A DNA stretch of 64,000 nt from Acidobacteriota bacterium (GTDB lineage Bacteria > Acidobacteriota > Terriglobia > Bryobacterales > Bryobacteraceae): contig JACQZR010000129.1 of the NCBI GenBank assembly GCA_016213775.1, forward strand, positions 1 through 64,000, written 5' to 3'. This document shows positions 46,804 through 54,950 of the stretch, piece by piece (the stretch's first letter is position 1; every line of letters begins with the position of its first letter). The notes beneath the pieces were generated by a model. That model did not search any database. It was not told where the DNA came from and worked only from the letters and a program-made list of their open reading frames with translations. A program made the position numbers and the translations under genes.

Positions 46804-47304
46804 ATGAAACGACTGATTCTGCTGTCCGCGGCGGCTCTGGCCGCGATTGCCAGCGGCACAAAGCCGGATGCCCCGGTCTGCGGCCCGGCCTACGAGAAGA
46901 TCCTGGATTTCCGCGGTAACCCACTGCCGCGGGAGACACCCTACATCGCGTCGGTCGAATTGAATTCCAAAACCGCGATGGTTTTTCGCAAAGAGCATGA
47001 CGACATCCATGCGCTGGTAACGCGGTTGAAAGCGGAAGGGGGGCACGAGCCACAAATGCTCACCGCGGCCTTCTGGCAAGGCGTTCGCTGCCGCAAAGTG
47101 AATGACCGCTGCGAAGGCGAGTGTCCTAAGCAAGGTGACCGGCAACTGCGCTGTGTTCTGGAACGCCATGACCCGCCAAATCCGCCGCCTGCGAAAAAGA
47201 AGAAGGGACCCACTACCCCACCATCACCCCCGCACGGCAAAGACTCCGGCAAGCCCAAGGAGATCGCTCAGTCCACCACGGTCATCCGCTGTCTGTGCAA
47301 GTAA
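46804..47304 (+). CDS. Small secreted Cys-containing protein
   Basis: 166 residues preceded by AGGAGG. Signal peptide MKRLILLSAAALAAIASG, then a compact domain with several cysteines (DAPVCGPAYEKILDFRGN, VRCRKVNDRCEGECPKQGDR, LRCVLERHD) and a Pro/Lys-rich linker (NPPPAKKKKGPTTPPSPPHG) before a final IRCLCK. Disulfide bonding outside the cytoplasm is likely. No family is recognised. It is the first of three co-directional genes. Confidence 0.6.
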   Translation: MKRLILLSAAALAAIASGTKPDAPVCGPAYEKILDFRGNPLPRETPYIASVELNSKTAMVFRKEHDDIHALVTRLKAEGGHEPQMLTAAFWQGVRCRKVNDRCEGECPKQGDRQLRCVLERHDPPNPPPAKKKKGPTTPPSPPHGKDSGKPKEIAQSTTVIRCLCK

Positions 47305-47314
47305 CGGAGCTCAT

Positions 47315-48187
47315 ATGAAGAACACCTTGCTTCTCCTTTTTGGAGCGGTCTCCATCCTGGCCCAGGACCTGACTGATCATCCAGCGGTGAGTAGCTATCC
47401 CGGCTCGCGTCTCGCCATTCACCGGCACGTGGAGTTTGAGCCATACGAAGTAGTGGTCAGCCCCAACCCTGACGGAACCATGCGCCGGCTCAAGTTAGAA
47501 GGGCGAGTGACGCGTATCCGCTACAACAATCCGCAAGGCCGGTCCGCCTTCGAAATCTTCAAGAACTACGAAGACGCCATGAAGCAGGCCGGGGCCGAAC
47601 TGCTATACCGGCGCGAACCGAGGGCTCCCGGCAACTGGCCGACATACAGTGAACAGAAGCTGACCAACATGGGCAGCCAAGGGTATTACGCGCTGGTGGC
47701 CCGTTTTCAGCATCGCGGAGCAGAGACCCATGCCCTTATCGCTGTGAGTCTGCCGGTCACCTGGATTCACATCGTCGAGGCTAAGCCGCTCGAGACCGGC
47801 CTCGTCGTAGTAGATGCCAAGGCCATGGAAGAGGCCCTCAATCGCGACGGTAAGATCGGCATCGAGACCATCGAATTCGATACCGGATCGGCGGAGATCA
47901 AGCCGGAATCGAAAAGCACCATCAAGGAGATCGCGAAACTGCTGATGAACAAACCCAACCTCGCCCTGGAGATCGTCGGTCACACGGATACTGTCGGGAG
48001 CGCCGCCGACAACCTCCGCCTCTCCGCCGACCGCGCCAAGGCCATCGTCACCGACCTCGCCGGCAGCTTCGGCATCTCGCTCAATCGTCTCAAGAGTTCG
48101 GGGATGGGGCAGTCCCAGCCGGTGGCGCCCAACGCCACCCCGGAAGGCAGAAAGAAGAACCGTCGCGTCGAGCTTGTCGCGAGGTAA
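47315..48187 (+). CDS. OmpA-like peptidoglycan-binding protein
   Basis: 290 residues. Signal peptide MKNTLLLLFGAVSILAQ. The N-terminal half (YPGSRLAIHRHVEFEPYEVV, FEIFKNYEDAMKQAGAELLY) resembles a DUF4892-like domain. The C-terminal half is OmpA family: GIETIEFDTGSAEIKPESKS, LEIVGHTDTVGSAADNLRLS, ADRAKAIVTDL and GRKKNRRVELV. The conserved Asp and Arg for diaminopimelate binding are present. It probably links the outer membrane to peptidoglycan. It starts ten bases after the upstream stop. Confidence 0.85.
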   Translation: MKNTLLLLFGAVSILAQDLTDHPAVSSYPGSRLAIHRHVEFEPYEVVVSPNPDGTMRRLKLEGRVTRIRYNNPQGRSAFEIFKNYEDAMKQAGAELLYRREPRAPGNWPTYSEQKLTNMGSQGYYALVARFQHRGAETHALIAVSLPVTWIHIVEAKPLETGLVVVDAKAMEEALNRDGKIGIETIEFDTGSAEIKPESKSTIKEIAKLLMNKPNLALEIVGHTDTVGSAADNLRLSADRAKAIVTDLAGSFGISLNRLKSSGMGQSQPVAPNATPEGRKKNRRVELVAR

Positions 48188-48211
48188 ACATACAAAACTC
48201 AGGAGGACACT

Positions 48212-48637
48212 ATGACACGATTTACAGGACCGCTGTTCCTATTGGCCGCTTTCGCGCTTTCGGCGTGGAAACCCGTCGACGCCCGGCCTATTCCCGTTAT
48301 CGGCATGGACATTCAGAGGGTCCAGGCGGAGATGAAAGCCTGCAGAGCCCAACTCGACGATCTCGACCGTGAGGTCATGAGCTCCCAAACGATCCCCATC
48401 GGCTGGGGGACGAGACGGAATCAAGTACAGGCATGCTACGACAAACTATCGAAGAAACTGGCCGAGCTGTACCGGGAATTGCGTGGCGGCGACCCCAAGG
48501 ATTCGCGATCACCGCAGGCAACCCACGCCAAAGAGACCGTCGAACGCCTCCAGAATGAAGTCCGCTCCGCGCTCGCCAGACTTCGTGCAATCCAGGCAAA
48601 ACTGAATCAGTTGGAGGCGAAGTCCAAGCGGAAATAA
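48212..48637 (+). CDS. Secreted coiled-coil protein, uncharacterised
   Basis: 141 residues after AGGAGG. A signal-like leader (MTRFTGPLFLLAAFALSAWK) precedes helices with heptad character (MDIQRVQAEMKACRAQLDDL and VERLQNEVRSALARLRAIQA). A conserved-looking Cys pair lies near the centre. It ends convergent with the ABC permease. A structural periplasmic role is inferred; I do not recognise the family. Confidence 0.6.
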   Translation: MTRFTGPLFLLAAFALSAWKPVDARPIPVIGMDIQRVQAEMKACRAQLDDLDREVMSSQTIPIGWGTRRNQVQACYDKLSKKLAELYRELRGGDPKDSRSPQATHAKETVERLQNEVRSALARLRAIQAKLNQLEAKSKRK

Positions 48638-48640
48638 CCG

Positions 48641-50221
48641 CTACCCTACTTCCTGGTACAAATTGGTCTTCTCTTCCGAAAGAGTGCTGAGATAGAACCG
48701 CATCGCCCCGGCCAGTCCGGTGACGGAGCGCCGCGCCAAATCAAGGGCGGCGCCCGCCACCACGAGCGCTACAACCAACACCGCCACTTCTGAGCGGAAC
48801 AGTATGAAGTGCTGCCCAGCCACCACGATCGCCGCCGTAATCCCTCCAATCAGCATCACCGGAAACAACCAATAAGTTTGCGCTGCTTCCGCCGGGTGGC
48901 AGAACGGCAATCCGTCCACAACGCTGAGAGAAAGGCTCAGATACAAGGTGGTGACAGCGATGCTGTATAGCCCGAAGAGCAAAGCATCCTGGGCCGGCCA
49001 GAACCACAATGCCGTTGGGATCAGCACCGCATGCGGCGCCACCACCAGCAGAAACCAGAGTGCCCCGTAGATCCCTCGGGCAAATCGTGGAAACGCGCTC
49101 GCCGGGCTCAATTGGAACGTCCACACCGCTTTCGGATGCGCACCCGGCTTTAGCATCTGGCAAACGAAGAGCGTCAGCGCGCCGAACCCATGGGGGAACA
49201 GATGCACCGTCGAAAATTCCGTATCGAACGGGTTCTTGAAGGACTGCGCCGACAACGGCACAAGTATTAGCGAAGGAAGGACGCTCACGATCTGCCGCCG
49301 GAACTGCCAGTCGCGAGCGACCATTCGGAACAGATAGGCAAAGCCCGCGCGAGCCGCAGGACCACCCAACCACCGCGCCACCAGCTTTCCAGGCATGGCG
49401 AACAACCCGCGATTCCGCGCGCCCGGGGCCCGCTTCTTCGATCCGCCCTGTACGATCCGCGTCACACGGATGAGGTAGTCCACTGATAACGACCGCAGTC
49501 CGAACACCACGGACGCAAGCAGGACGAGCACCGCCGCCGCACCCAGCCACGGACCCGCGCCTGGCATCGTCTTCCACAGCTTCACCACCAAGGGCATCAC
49601 TTTGAGCTGCGGCATGAGCAGCAGAAACGGCAACCACATCGCCAGTTGCGCCACGGCCTTCATGCGCGACGGCGGAACAAAGCGCATCATCCACCCGAAC
49701 AGAGCGCAACAGGCCAGCGCAATGCAAATCCCCAACACGAGAACACTCGCCAGGTGATAGATGGGGACGTAAAGGCTCGCATCATTAGTCGCCAATCCGA
49801 GGAATGCCGGTATGGCGTTCAACCCTCCCGCCATATAGACAACCACCCGGACCAGGTGAATCAGTTTGGCTGCAGTATAAGTGGCCCCATCAATGGGCAG
49901 GTGCACCAACACCATGCCTTCTTCAGGATTGACCAGCGTATGCGCGGTTTCCGCCATCAGAATCACCGCCAGGACGAGGGCGGTTAAAAACAGAAACGCC
50001 TCCACATAATTCGCCCAAGCCGGCCTCACCAGCACAAGCAGGCCGCCCATCAGAGTCCCCAGGCCAGCGTTCAGGAGCGCTCCGAACCTCAATGCGGCGC
50101 CGTCATAGCCGAGTTGCTGGTTGAGCAACTCCTTCCGGTCGCTCAGCTTGCGAAATAATCCGAGCAGAAGCCAGAAGCGCTTCGGGTCGATCCCCAGCCG
50201 CCGCAACAGTGCGTCCGTCAT
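48641..50221 (-). CDS. ABC transporter permease, ABC-2-like
   Basis: 526 residues with about twelve hydrophobic segments, for example LNAGLGTLMGGLLVLVRPAW and EAFLFLTALVLAVILMAETA, then LFPVMLIGGITAAIVVAGQH near the end. A soluble loop (about 260-300, RIVQGGSKKRAPGARNRG) is basic. Its start overlaps the upstream ATPase stop by four bases, so the pair forms one exporter. Substrate unknown. Length suggests a fused double permease. Confidence 0.75.
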   Translation of the reverse strand: MTDALLRRLGIDPKRFWLLLGLFRKLSDRKELLNQQLGYDGAALRFGALLNAGLGTLMGGLLVLVRPAWANYVEAFLFLTALVLAVILMAETAHTLVNPEEGMVLVHLPIDGATYTAAKLIHLVRVVVYMAGGLNAIPAFLGLATNDASLYVPIYHLASVLVLGICIALACCALFGWMMRFVPPSRMKAVAQLAMWLPFLLLMPQLKVMPLVVKLWKTMPGAGPWLGAAAVLVLLASVVFGLRSLSVDYLIRVTRIVQGGSKKRAPGARNRGLFAMPGKLVARWLGGPAARAGFAYLFRMVARDWQFRRQIVSVLPSLILVPLSAQSFKNPFDTEFSTVHLFPHGFGALTLFVCQMLKPGAHPKAVWTFQLSPASAFPRFARGIYGALWFLLVVAPHAVLIPTALWFWPAQDALLFGLYSIAVTTLYLSLSLSVVDGLPFCHPAEAAQTYWLFPVMLIGGITAAIVVAGQHFILFRSEVAVLVVALVVAGAALDLARRSVTGLAGAMRFYLSTLSEEKTNLYQEVG

Positions 50222-50997
50222 CCCAGTTTCTCGACGATCCGTTCCACGCCCGGATCCGTTGCGATCGTGCCCGTCAACACGCGGAATGCGCTCTCCAGCG
50301 TGTCCTGCCCCGTCTGCTGCGTCAATGCCTCCACTGGCCCGTTCGCCAGCAGCCGCCCGTTGTGAATCACCAACACGCGGTGGCAGACTTTCTCTACCAC
50401 GTCCAGCACATGCGAGCTGTACAGTATGGTCTTGCCCCGCGCCGCCAGCGCCGCGATCAGGTCTTTGATCAGAATGGCCGCATGCACATCCAATCCGGTG
50501 AGCGGCTCATCGAGCAGAATCAGTTCCGGATCGTGCAGGAGCGCCGCGGCAATCAGTATCTTCTGCCGCATTCCTTTCGAGTAAGTATCCAGCCGGCTGC
50601 TGCGCTCCGGGGAAAGTCCAAACGTCTCCAGAAAGGTGGTAATTCGTTCCTGCAGTATTTCTTCCTGTACATCGTGTAACCGCCCCGATAACTCGAGGAA
50701 CTCCTCGCCAGTTAGCGTTTCAAATAACGCGGCGGTTTCCGGAACATACCCGATGTGTTGTTTGACGTCGAACGATCGCTCGGGCAGTGGAAGCCCAACT
50801 ACCCGGACCGTGCCGGCGCCCGGCGGCTGAATCCCGGCAATGATCTTCAGAGTGGTGCTCTTGCCGGCCCCATTGCGGCCTAATAACCCGACAATCTCGC
50901 CTTTCGCCAGGGTGAAACTGATTGCGTGCAGGACCGGCGTCGCGCCGTAGGAGAAATCCACCTGTTCGAGTTCGACCGCCGGAGTGGAGTCCACCAT
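50218..50997 (-). CDS. ABC transporter ATP-binding protein
   Basis: 259 residues. Walker A GLLGRNGAGKSTTLKIIAGI; signature YSKGMRQKILIAAALLHDPE; Walker B ELILLDEPLTGLDVHAA; D/H-loop ILYSSHVLDVVEKVCHRVLV. It hydrolyses ATP for the coupled ABC-2-type permease. A TATACT element on the minus strand at 51006-51011 would start the message about two bases before ATG, suggesting a leaderless transcript. Confidence 0.92.
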   Translation of the reverse strand: MVDSTPAVELEQVDFSYGATPVLHAISFTLAKGEIVGLLGRNGAGKSTTLKIIAGIQPPGAGTVRVVGLPLPERSFDVKQHIGYVPETAALFETLTGEEFLELSGRLHDVQEEILQERITTFLETFGLSPERSSRLDTYSKGMRQKILIAAALLHDPELILLDEPLTGLDVHAAILIKDLIAALAARGKTILYSSHVLDVVEKVCHRVLVIHNGRLLANGPVEALTQQTGQDTLESAFRVLTGTIATDPGVERIVEKLG

Positions 50998-51054
50998 GCA
51001 GGGTCAGTATAACAGGGTAGTTGAGATCCGTTCCGGGGCGCGAGAATAGGCCTC

Positions 51055-51096
51055 TTAGAGATCCTCTGGCTTCTTGACGGACGGCCATTGGCTCAT
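51055..51096 (-). pseudogene. HicA-like toxin remnant, first codons only
   Basis: An ATG overlapping the end of the restored hicB frame (ATGA) begins MSQWPSVKKPEDL and then stops. MSxWPSxK is a typical HicA start in hicB-hicA operons; the roughly 50 following residues with the GSH motif are absent. It is therefore a stub. Chance resemblance of eight residues is possible, but the position is right. Confidence 0.45.
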
Positions 51097-51316
51097 GCGA
51101 CCGTGAAGCGTCTTGCTAGCGGCTGCGGTACCGGCTCCCCGTGGTCGATGCAGTCGGCGGCGACTCGCAACGCCAACGCCGCACCGCCATGATTGCAGCC
51201 TCTCGCGTTTCGCCGTAAGCCATGACTCCAGACATCAGCTCCACGTCAGCCCACCAGCGTCCGTCTTCCTCGCGTCCCAGCGTGATCGGAATCGACTCGA
51301 ATACACTATCGTCCAT
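51093..51316 (-). pseudogene. HicB-like antitoxin with a one-base frameshift
   Basis: From ATG 51316 the frame gives ITLGREEDGRWWADVELMSG, then VMAYGETREAAIMAV, the HicB partial-RNase-H fold. After about 51183 the frame loses sense, while the neighbouring frame continues ALALRVAADCIDHGEPVPQP, then LARRFTVA and a stop at 51093. Restoring one base (GTGC-x-GGCG) rebuilds a full HicB of about 74 residues. A real deletion or a sequencing error would both explain it. Confidence 0.7.
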
Positions 51317-51384
51317 ATTGTCTTTTCCTTCTGATTATAGACTCGCAGTCAAAAAGTCCGGGGAAGTGAGCTAGACTGTGAGGC

Positions 51385-51666
51385 ATGGATGTGCAATTCA
51401 CTCCCGACCAGAAAGCCATCGTTCGCCAAGCCATTGAAGCGGGCCGTGTCCGGAGTGAAGAGGATGCCGTTCGCGAGGCGCTCTTTCTTTGGGAAGAGCG
51501 TGAGCGTGGAAGGATGGAAATCCTTGCCTTGGTGGATGAAGCTGAGGCATCTCTCGCGCGTGGAGACGGACGGCTGGTAACTGCCAAATCCGTGAAGGAG
51601 TTTGCGGAAGGCGTCAAGCAAAGAGGCCGACTCCGCCTGGCCGCTGAACAATCCGGACTGCGCTGA
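51385..51666 (+). CDS. parD: ParD-like antitoxin
   Basis: 93 residues. The ribbon-helix-helix-like start MDVQFTPDQKAIVRQAIEAG and RSEEDAVREALFLWEERERG are characteristic, and the C-terminal helical segment (VDEAEASLARGDGRLVTAKS) should wrap the toxin. Its stop shares one base with the parE start. It is next to an intact ParE-like toxin, so this module is probably functional. Confidence 0.75.
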   Translation: MDVQFTPDQKAIVRQAIEAGRVRSEEDAVREALFLWEERERGRMEILALVDEAEASLARGDGRLVTAKSVKEFAEGVKQRGRLRLAAEQSGLR

Positions 51667-51965
51667 TGTCTGTCCGGCTTTCCCCTGAAGCAGAATCCGA
51701 TATTGATGCTATCTGGCTCTACGTGGCCCGGATGAGCAATAGCGTTGAGGTCGCGGATCGGTTCGCCGATCATATCATGGATCGCATCCTACTCTTGGCG
51801 CGCCATCCCAGGTTGGGCCGGATACGGGATACGGATCTGCGCGCCGGACTGCGCAGTCTGCCTGTCGGCGAGTATGTCATCATCTACCGCCTTGAGGACG
51901 AGGCTCCCGTTGTACTCAGAGTGTTGCGGGGTAGCCAGAACATCCCTACGTTCTTTCAACAATGA
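51666..51965 (+). CDS. parE: ParE/RelE-family toxin
   Basis: 99 residues. Motifs SVRLSPEAESDIDAIWLYVA, HPRLGRIRDTDLRAGLRSLP and GEYVIIYRLEDEAPVVLRVL are those of plasmid-stabilisation ParE toxins, which typically poison DNA gyrase. The length is normal and the frame intact. It ends five bases before the convergent higA gene. Confidence 0.82.
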   Translation: MSVRLSPEAESDIDAIWLYVARMSNSVEVADRFADHIMDRILLLARHPRLGRIRDTDLRAGLRSLPVGEYVIIYRLEDEAPVVLRVLRGSQNIPTFFQQ

Positions 51966-51969
51966 GCCT

Positions 51970-52266
51970 CTACAGAAACGCCTCCATCGGAAGATGAAAC
52001 CGCGCCGACAACCTCCGCGCCTGTTTTTTGTCGATCGAACGCTTGCCCGACAGAATCTCCGAAACCACGGATTGTGTCCCGAACACATCGACCAGGTCGC
52101 CTTGACGCAATTGGTGCTCTTCCATCAGATAGCGCAAGCGCTCCACCGGAGTGAATCGCTTCGTCTTGCCCTCGGTCACCTGCCTCTCGTAGTCCTCCAC
52201 CAGTCTCCCAAGGAGGGCTGCCAACCGCGCTTCCTCGGGCGCGAGTTCCCGATCCGGCACTGTCAA
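51970..52266 (-). CDS. higA: HigA-like helix-turn-helix antitoxin, N-terminally fused or truncated
   Basis: 98 residues; the start is TTG 52266 or GTG 52260. The Cro/C1 domain FTPVERLRYLMEEHQLRQGD, LVDVFGTQSVVSEILSGKRS and IDKKQARRLSARFHLPMEAF is complete. The usual N-terminal helical region of about 40 residues is missing; ELAPEEARLAALLGRLVEDY begins partway into it. Upstream in the same frame, AEVLLAL belongs to the missing region, directly fused to higB debris. DNA binding is probably kept; toxin binding is doubtful. Confidence 0.7.
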   Translation of the reverse strand: MTVPDRELAPEEARLAALLGRLVEDYERQVTEGKTKRFTPVERLRYLMEEHQLRQGDLVDVFGTQSVVSEILSGKRSIDKKQARRLSARFHLPMEAFL

Positions 52267-52463
52267 CGCAAGCAGAACCTCGGCTGGAAATGTTGAACAC
52301 TACTGCTGTGCCCACTTGGTCCACTGCCGGAAACACCGCGCGCAATTGGGCGAAATTGCGGCAAGCCGCTTAACTGGCGGTGTCGTACCACCCTGTGAAA
52401 AGCCCCTGGCGCGTGTCCCTCGATCTCCAAAGTAACGTGGCTAGCCCGCGCGAAGTTATGCAC
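52267..52463 (-). pseudogene. Decayed HigB mRNA-interferase toxin
   Basis: HigB-like text is split over frames. One frame opens VHNFARASHVTL. A second reads TLLWRSRDTRQGLFTGWYDT, then AS and an internal stop, then ACRNFAQLRAVFPAVDQVGT followed by AVVFNIS. The expected rest (the GNxxRLIVxxxY strand and the THAEYD tail with catalytic residues) is absent, replaced by the higA sequence. A frameshift, a stop and a deletion make it non-functional. Confidence 0.65.
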
Positions 52464-52466
52464 CTT

Positions 52467-52698
52467 TCACCGGCCTGCCCATTTGCCGGATGGGATGCCG
52501 CTGCCTTCGATGATGGATTTCATCGTGCCGATTGGCAGTATCTGCCCCCGATGATAGGCCACAATAACCTGTTTTCCACTTTCCGCATTCCGCCACTTCT
52601 GATGGCTGCCAGTTTTCGCCGATCAACGAGAAGCCGCTGCGCTTCAGAACCGCGATCACTTGATCCGCGGTCAAGCGCGGCGTGCCGCGCTCACCCAA
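52467..52698 (-). pseudogene. HicA toxin with a frameshift
   Basis: Frame 1 gives RLTADQVIAVLKRSGFSLIG (residues 8-27), the first helices of HicA. Frame 2 gives GSHQKWRNAESGKQVIVAYH and RGQILPIGTMKSIIEGSGIP, then GKWAGR and a stop at 52467. The GSH catalytic His is present, but reaching it needs a one-base shift near GENW. The start is TTG 52698, overlapping the intact hicB by eight bases. It is a recent, single-lesion pseudogene or a sequencing error. Confidence 0.7.
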
Positions 52699-52894
52699 TC
52701 GTTACCTCGACAAGCTTCGCGTTCTCCGCCAACGTAAGTTCCCCCGGCGGGAGGTACAGCCGAATAGCTTCCTCAATATTTTGCCGAGCTTCCTCTTCCG
52801 TGTCCCCAGCGGATGCGCAGCCCGGTAGTTCCGGACACACCGCCGAGAAGCTGCCCGCTTGCGGGTCATACTCTAGAACGATACGGAACGTCAT
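52691..52894 (-). CDS. hicB: HicB-like antitoxin, intact
   Basis: 67 residues: TFRIVLEYDPQAGSFSAVCP, ELPGCASAGDTEEEARQNIE and AIRLYLPPGELTLAENAKLV are the single-domain HicB fold with no separate DNA-binding domain. It is followed in an overlapping frame by a frameshifted hicA. With the toxin disabled it would be an orphan antitoxin. Confidence 0.75.
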   Translation of the reverse strand: MTFRIVLEYDPQAGSFSAVCPELPGCASAGDTEEEARQNIEEAIRLYLPPGELTLAENAKLVEVTIG

Positions 52895-52912
52895 GACCCC
52901 AGTTTAACCTCC

Positions 52913-53458
52913 TCACCCCGCCGGGAGAATCTCCACCACCTCCGCGAACGCCCTCCCGCTGGCATGCCGCAACTGATTGCACCGCCCATACAGCGTCTGC
53001 CCCGAAACCCCGCCCAGTAAATGCTCCAGCCGGTGATCAATCACAATCTCAAAATACCCGCGAGGATGGCTCGTGAACGGCACCTGCAACTGTTGCAGCA
53101 CACCCCCCAGCGGCACATGCCCCTCGCCGATCAGCCGGCGCGCCTCGCCATGAAAATCCGTCAGATGAATCCCGATCGCCCCAAATTCCACGGGCGTATG
53201 ATCGGTCCTGCGGCGCAGCACGGACGCCCGCACCAAATACTCGGCCATCCGCGACGACGCGTGCACATCCAACTCAATCTCACATCCGTGAAACTCCGCC
53301 AGACGTGACGTCATGTCGTTCTTGTGTACCAGCAGCCCGCGACCCACCTCGGGCAGCGCCGCGGCTTCGACGAAGGTTACGCGAAGGTCCCCGCTCGACA
53401 GTCCGTAGAAGAACCGCAGCGGCGCGAGAATGTCGGTTTCCGTAGCAATCATGCGCAA
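52913..53458 (-). CDS. Uncharacterised protein, possible chorismate-lyase-like fold
   Basis: 181 residues, start ATG 53458 or 53452. Motifs: FFYGLSSGDLRVTFVEAAAL, GRGLLVHKNDMTSRLAEFHG, YLVRASVLRRRTDHTPVEFG and PLGGVLQQLQVPFTSHPRGY. The P-L-G-x-x-L and late aromatic-Arg pattern suggests the chorismate pyruvate-lyase/UTRA fold, but key residues cannot be checked. It is convergent with no neighbour of obvious link and divergent from the xanthine dehydrogenase operon. Confidence 0.5.
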   Translation of the reverse strand: MRMIATETDILAPLRFFYGLSSGDLRVTFVEAAALPEVGRGLLVHKNDMTSRLAEFHGCEIELDVHASSRMAEYLVRASVLRRRTDHTPVEFGAIGIHLTDFHGEARRLIGEGHVPLGGVLQQLQVPFTSHPRGYFEIVIDHRLEHLLGGVSGQTLYGRCNQLRHASGRAFAEVVEILPAG

Positions 53459-53602
53459 ACTCGTATTGATGCGACGTGGCAGCGAAATGTTTCCCAGCTT
53501 CGCGTAAACAGTGCAGAAAGGACCCCGGAGTTCGTTGTACCCTGGATATTGCCCGCGAGCGTGCTTCCATCATCGCACGCCCGCCATACCAGGAGACAAC
53601 TC

Positions 53603-54463
53603 GTGAAATGGTTTGATTACTCCGCGCCGCGGACACTCGACGAGGCTCTCGATACCTACGCCTCGCACCCGCACGCGCGACTACTTGCCGGCGGCACTGA
53701 CCTCTTGGTCCAAATGCGCGCCGGCCGCAAGGAAACCGATCTCGTCATCGACACCAAGCGCATTCCCGAACTCAACGAACTGCACTGCAACGGCGCACTC
53801 ACGCTCGGCGCCGCTGTACCCTGCTGCCGCATCTATGAGGACGCCGCGGTCAAGTCCGCGTTCCCAGCGCTCGCCGCAGTCGCCTCGATCATCGGCGGCA
53901 TCCAGATCCAGGGTCGCGCCTCCATTGGCGGCAACCTCTGCAACGCCGCTCCCAGCGCCGATTCCATTCCGCTCCTGATCGCCCTAGGCGCGACGGCGCG
54001 CATCGTCTACAAGGGCGGCGAACGGTCGGTCCCCGTCGAAGATTTCTGCACCGCCCCCGGACAGAACATCCTCCAACCCGGCGAACTGCTCGTCTCCATC
54101 CAGATCCCCAAACCGGAACCGCACAGCGGATCGCACTACCTGCGCTTCATCCCGCGCAATGAAATGGACATCGCAGTGGCGGGCGCCGGCGTCGCAGTCA
54201 CCCTCAACGGCGGCACCATCACCGCCGCTCGCATCGCGCTGGCGTCGGTCGCTCCAACACCGCTGTTCGTCAAAGCCGCCGGTGACGCGCTGGTGGGGCA
54301 ACCGGCAACAGAGGAGTCCGTCAACAAAGCGGCTCTCCTCGCCAAAGACGCTGCCAAGCCGATCAGCGACATGCGCGGCACCGCCGACTACCGCCGCCAT
54401 CTCTGTGCGGTACTCACCCGTCGCGCCCTGCGCGCGGCCATCGTTCAGGCACAGGAGGCATAA
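53603..54463 (+). CDS. Xanthine dehydrogenase family, FAD-binding medium subunit
   Basis: 286 residues from GTG 53603, with AGGAG seven bases upstream; the nearby ATG is out of frame. The FAD-binding motifs are RLLAGGTDLLVQMRAGRKET and GGIQIQGRASIGGNLCNAAP, and the C-terminal CO-dehydrogenase-flavoprotein domain is complete. It passes electrons from the 2Fe-2S subunit to NAD or another acceptor in the cytoplasm. It is followed by the small and large subunits, giving the classical order. Confidence 0.9.
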   Translation: MKWFDYSAPRTLDEALDTYASHPHARLLAGGTDLLVQMRAGRKETDLVIDTKRIPELNELHCNGALTLGAAVPCCRIYEDAAVKSAFPALAAVASIIGGIQIQGRASIGGNLCNAAPSADSIPLLIALGATARIVYKGGERSVPVEDFCTAPGQNILQPGELLVSIQIPKPEPHSGSHYLRFIPRNEMDIAVAGAGVAVTLNGGTITAARIALASVAPTPLFVKAAGDALVGQPATEESVNKAALLAKDAAKPISDMRGTADYRRHLCAVLTRRALRAAIVQAQEA

Positions 54464-54464
54464 G

Positions 54465-54950
54465 ATGCAGAACAAAGTTCAAGTCCATACCACCATCAAT
54501 GGCGAGGAAGTCGATTTCCTCTGCGAGCCGCGCCAGAGCCTGCTCGAATGCCTCCGCGACAATCTCAATCAAACCGGCACCAAGGAAGGCTGTAACGACG
54601 GCAACTGCGGAGCATGCACTGTCAACCTCGACGGCCGCATTGTCACCTCCTGCCTGGTGCTCGGCGTGGAAGCGGAAGGCCGGCAGATCACCACGATTGA
54701 AGGCATCGCCAAAGGTAACCAGTTGCACCCTCTCCAGCGCGCGTTCCTCGAAGAAGCCGCGCTCCAGTGTGGCATCTGCACTCCCGGCTTCATCGTCGCA
54801 GCCAAAGCCTTGCTCGATCATGAACCCAACCCAAGCGAAGACCGTATCCGCTGGTGGCTTGCCAACAATCTCTGCCGCTGCACCGGTTACGACAAGATCA
54901 TTCGCGCTGTTCAAAAAGCCGCAGCCGTACTTCAGGAGGCCAAAGCATGA
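54465..54950 (+). CDS. Xanthine dehydrogenase family, 2Fe-2S small subunit
   Basis: 161 residues, AGGAGG upstream of ATG 54465. Plant-type 2Fe-2S: GTKEGCNDGNCGACTVNLDG then SCLVLGVEA; the second cluster domain: LQCGICTPGFIVAAKALLDH and LANNLCRCTGYDKIIRAVQK. All eight cluster cysteines are present. The stop overlaps the large subunit start in an ATGA. Confidence 0.92.
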   Translation: MQNKVQVHTTINGEEVDFLCEPRQSLLECLRDNLNQTGTKEGCNDGNCGACTVNLDGRIVTSCLVLGVEAEGRQITTIEGIAKGNQLHPLQRAFLEEAALQCGICTPGFIVAAKALLDHEPNPSEDRIRWWLANNLCRCTGYDKIIRAVQKAAAVLQEAKA

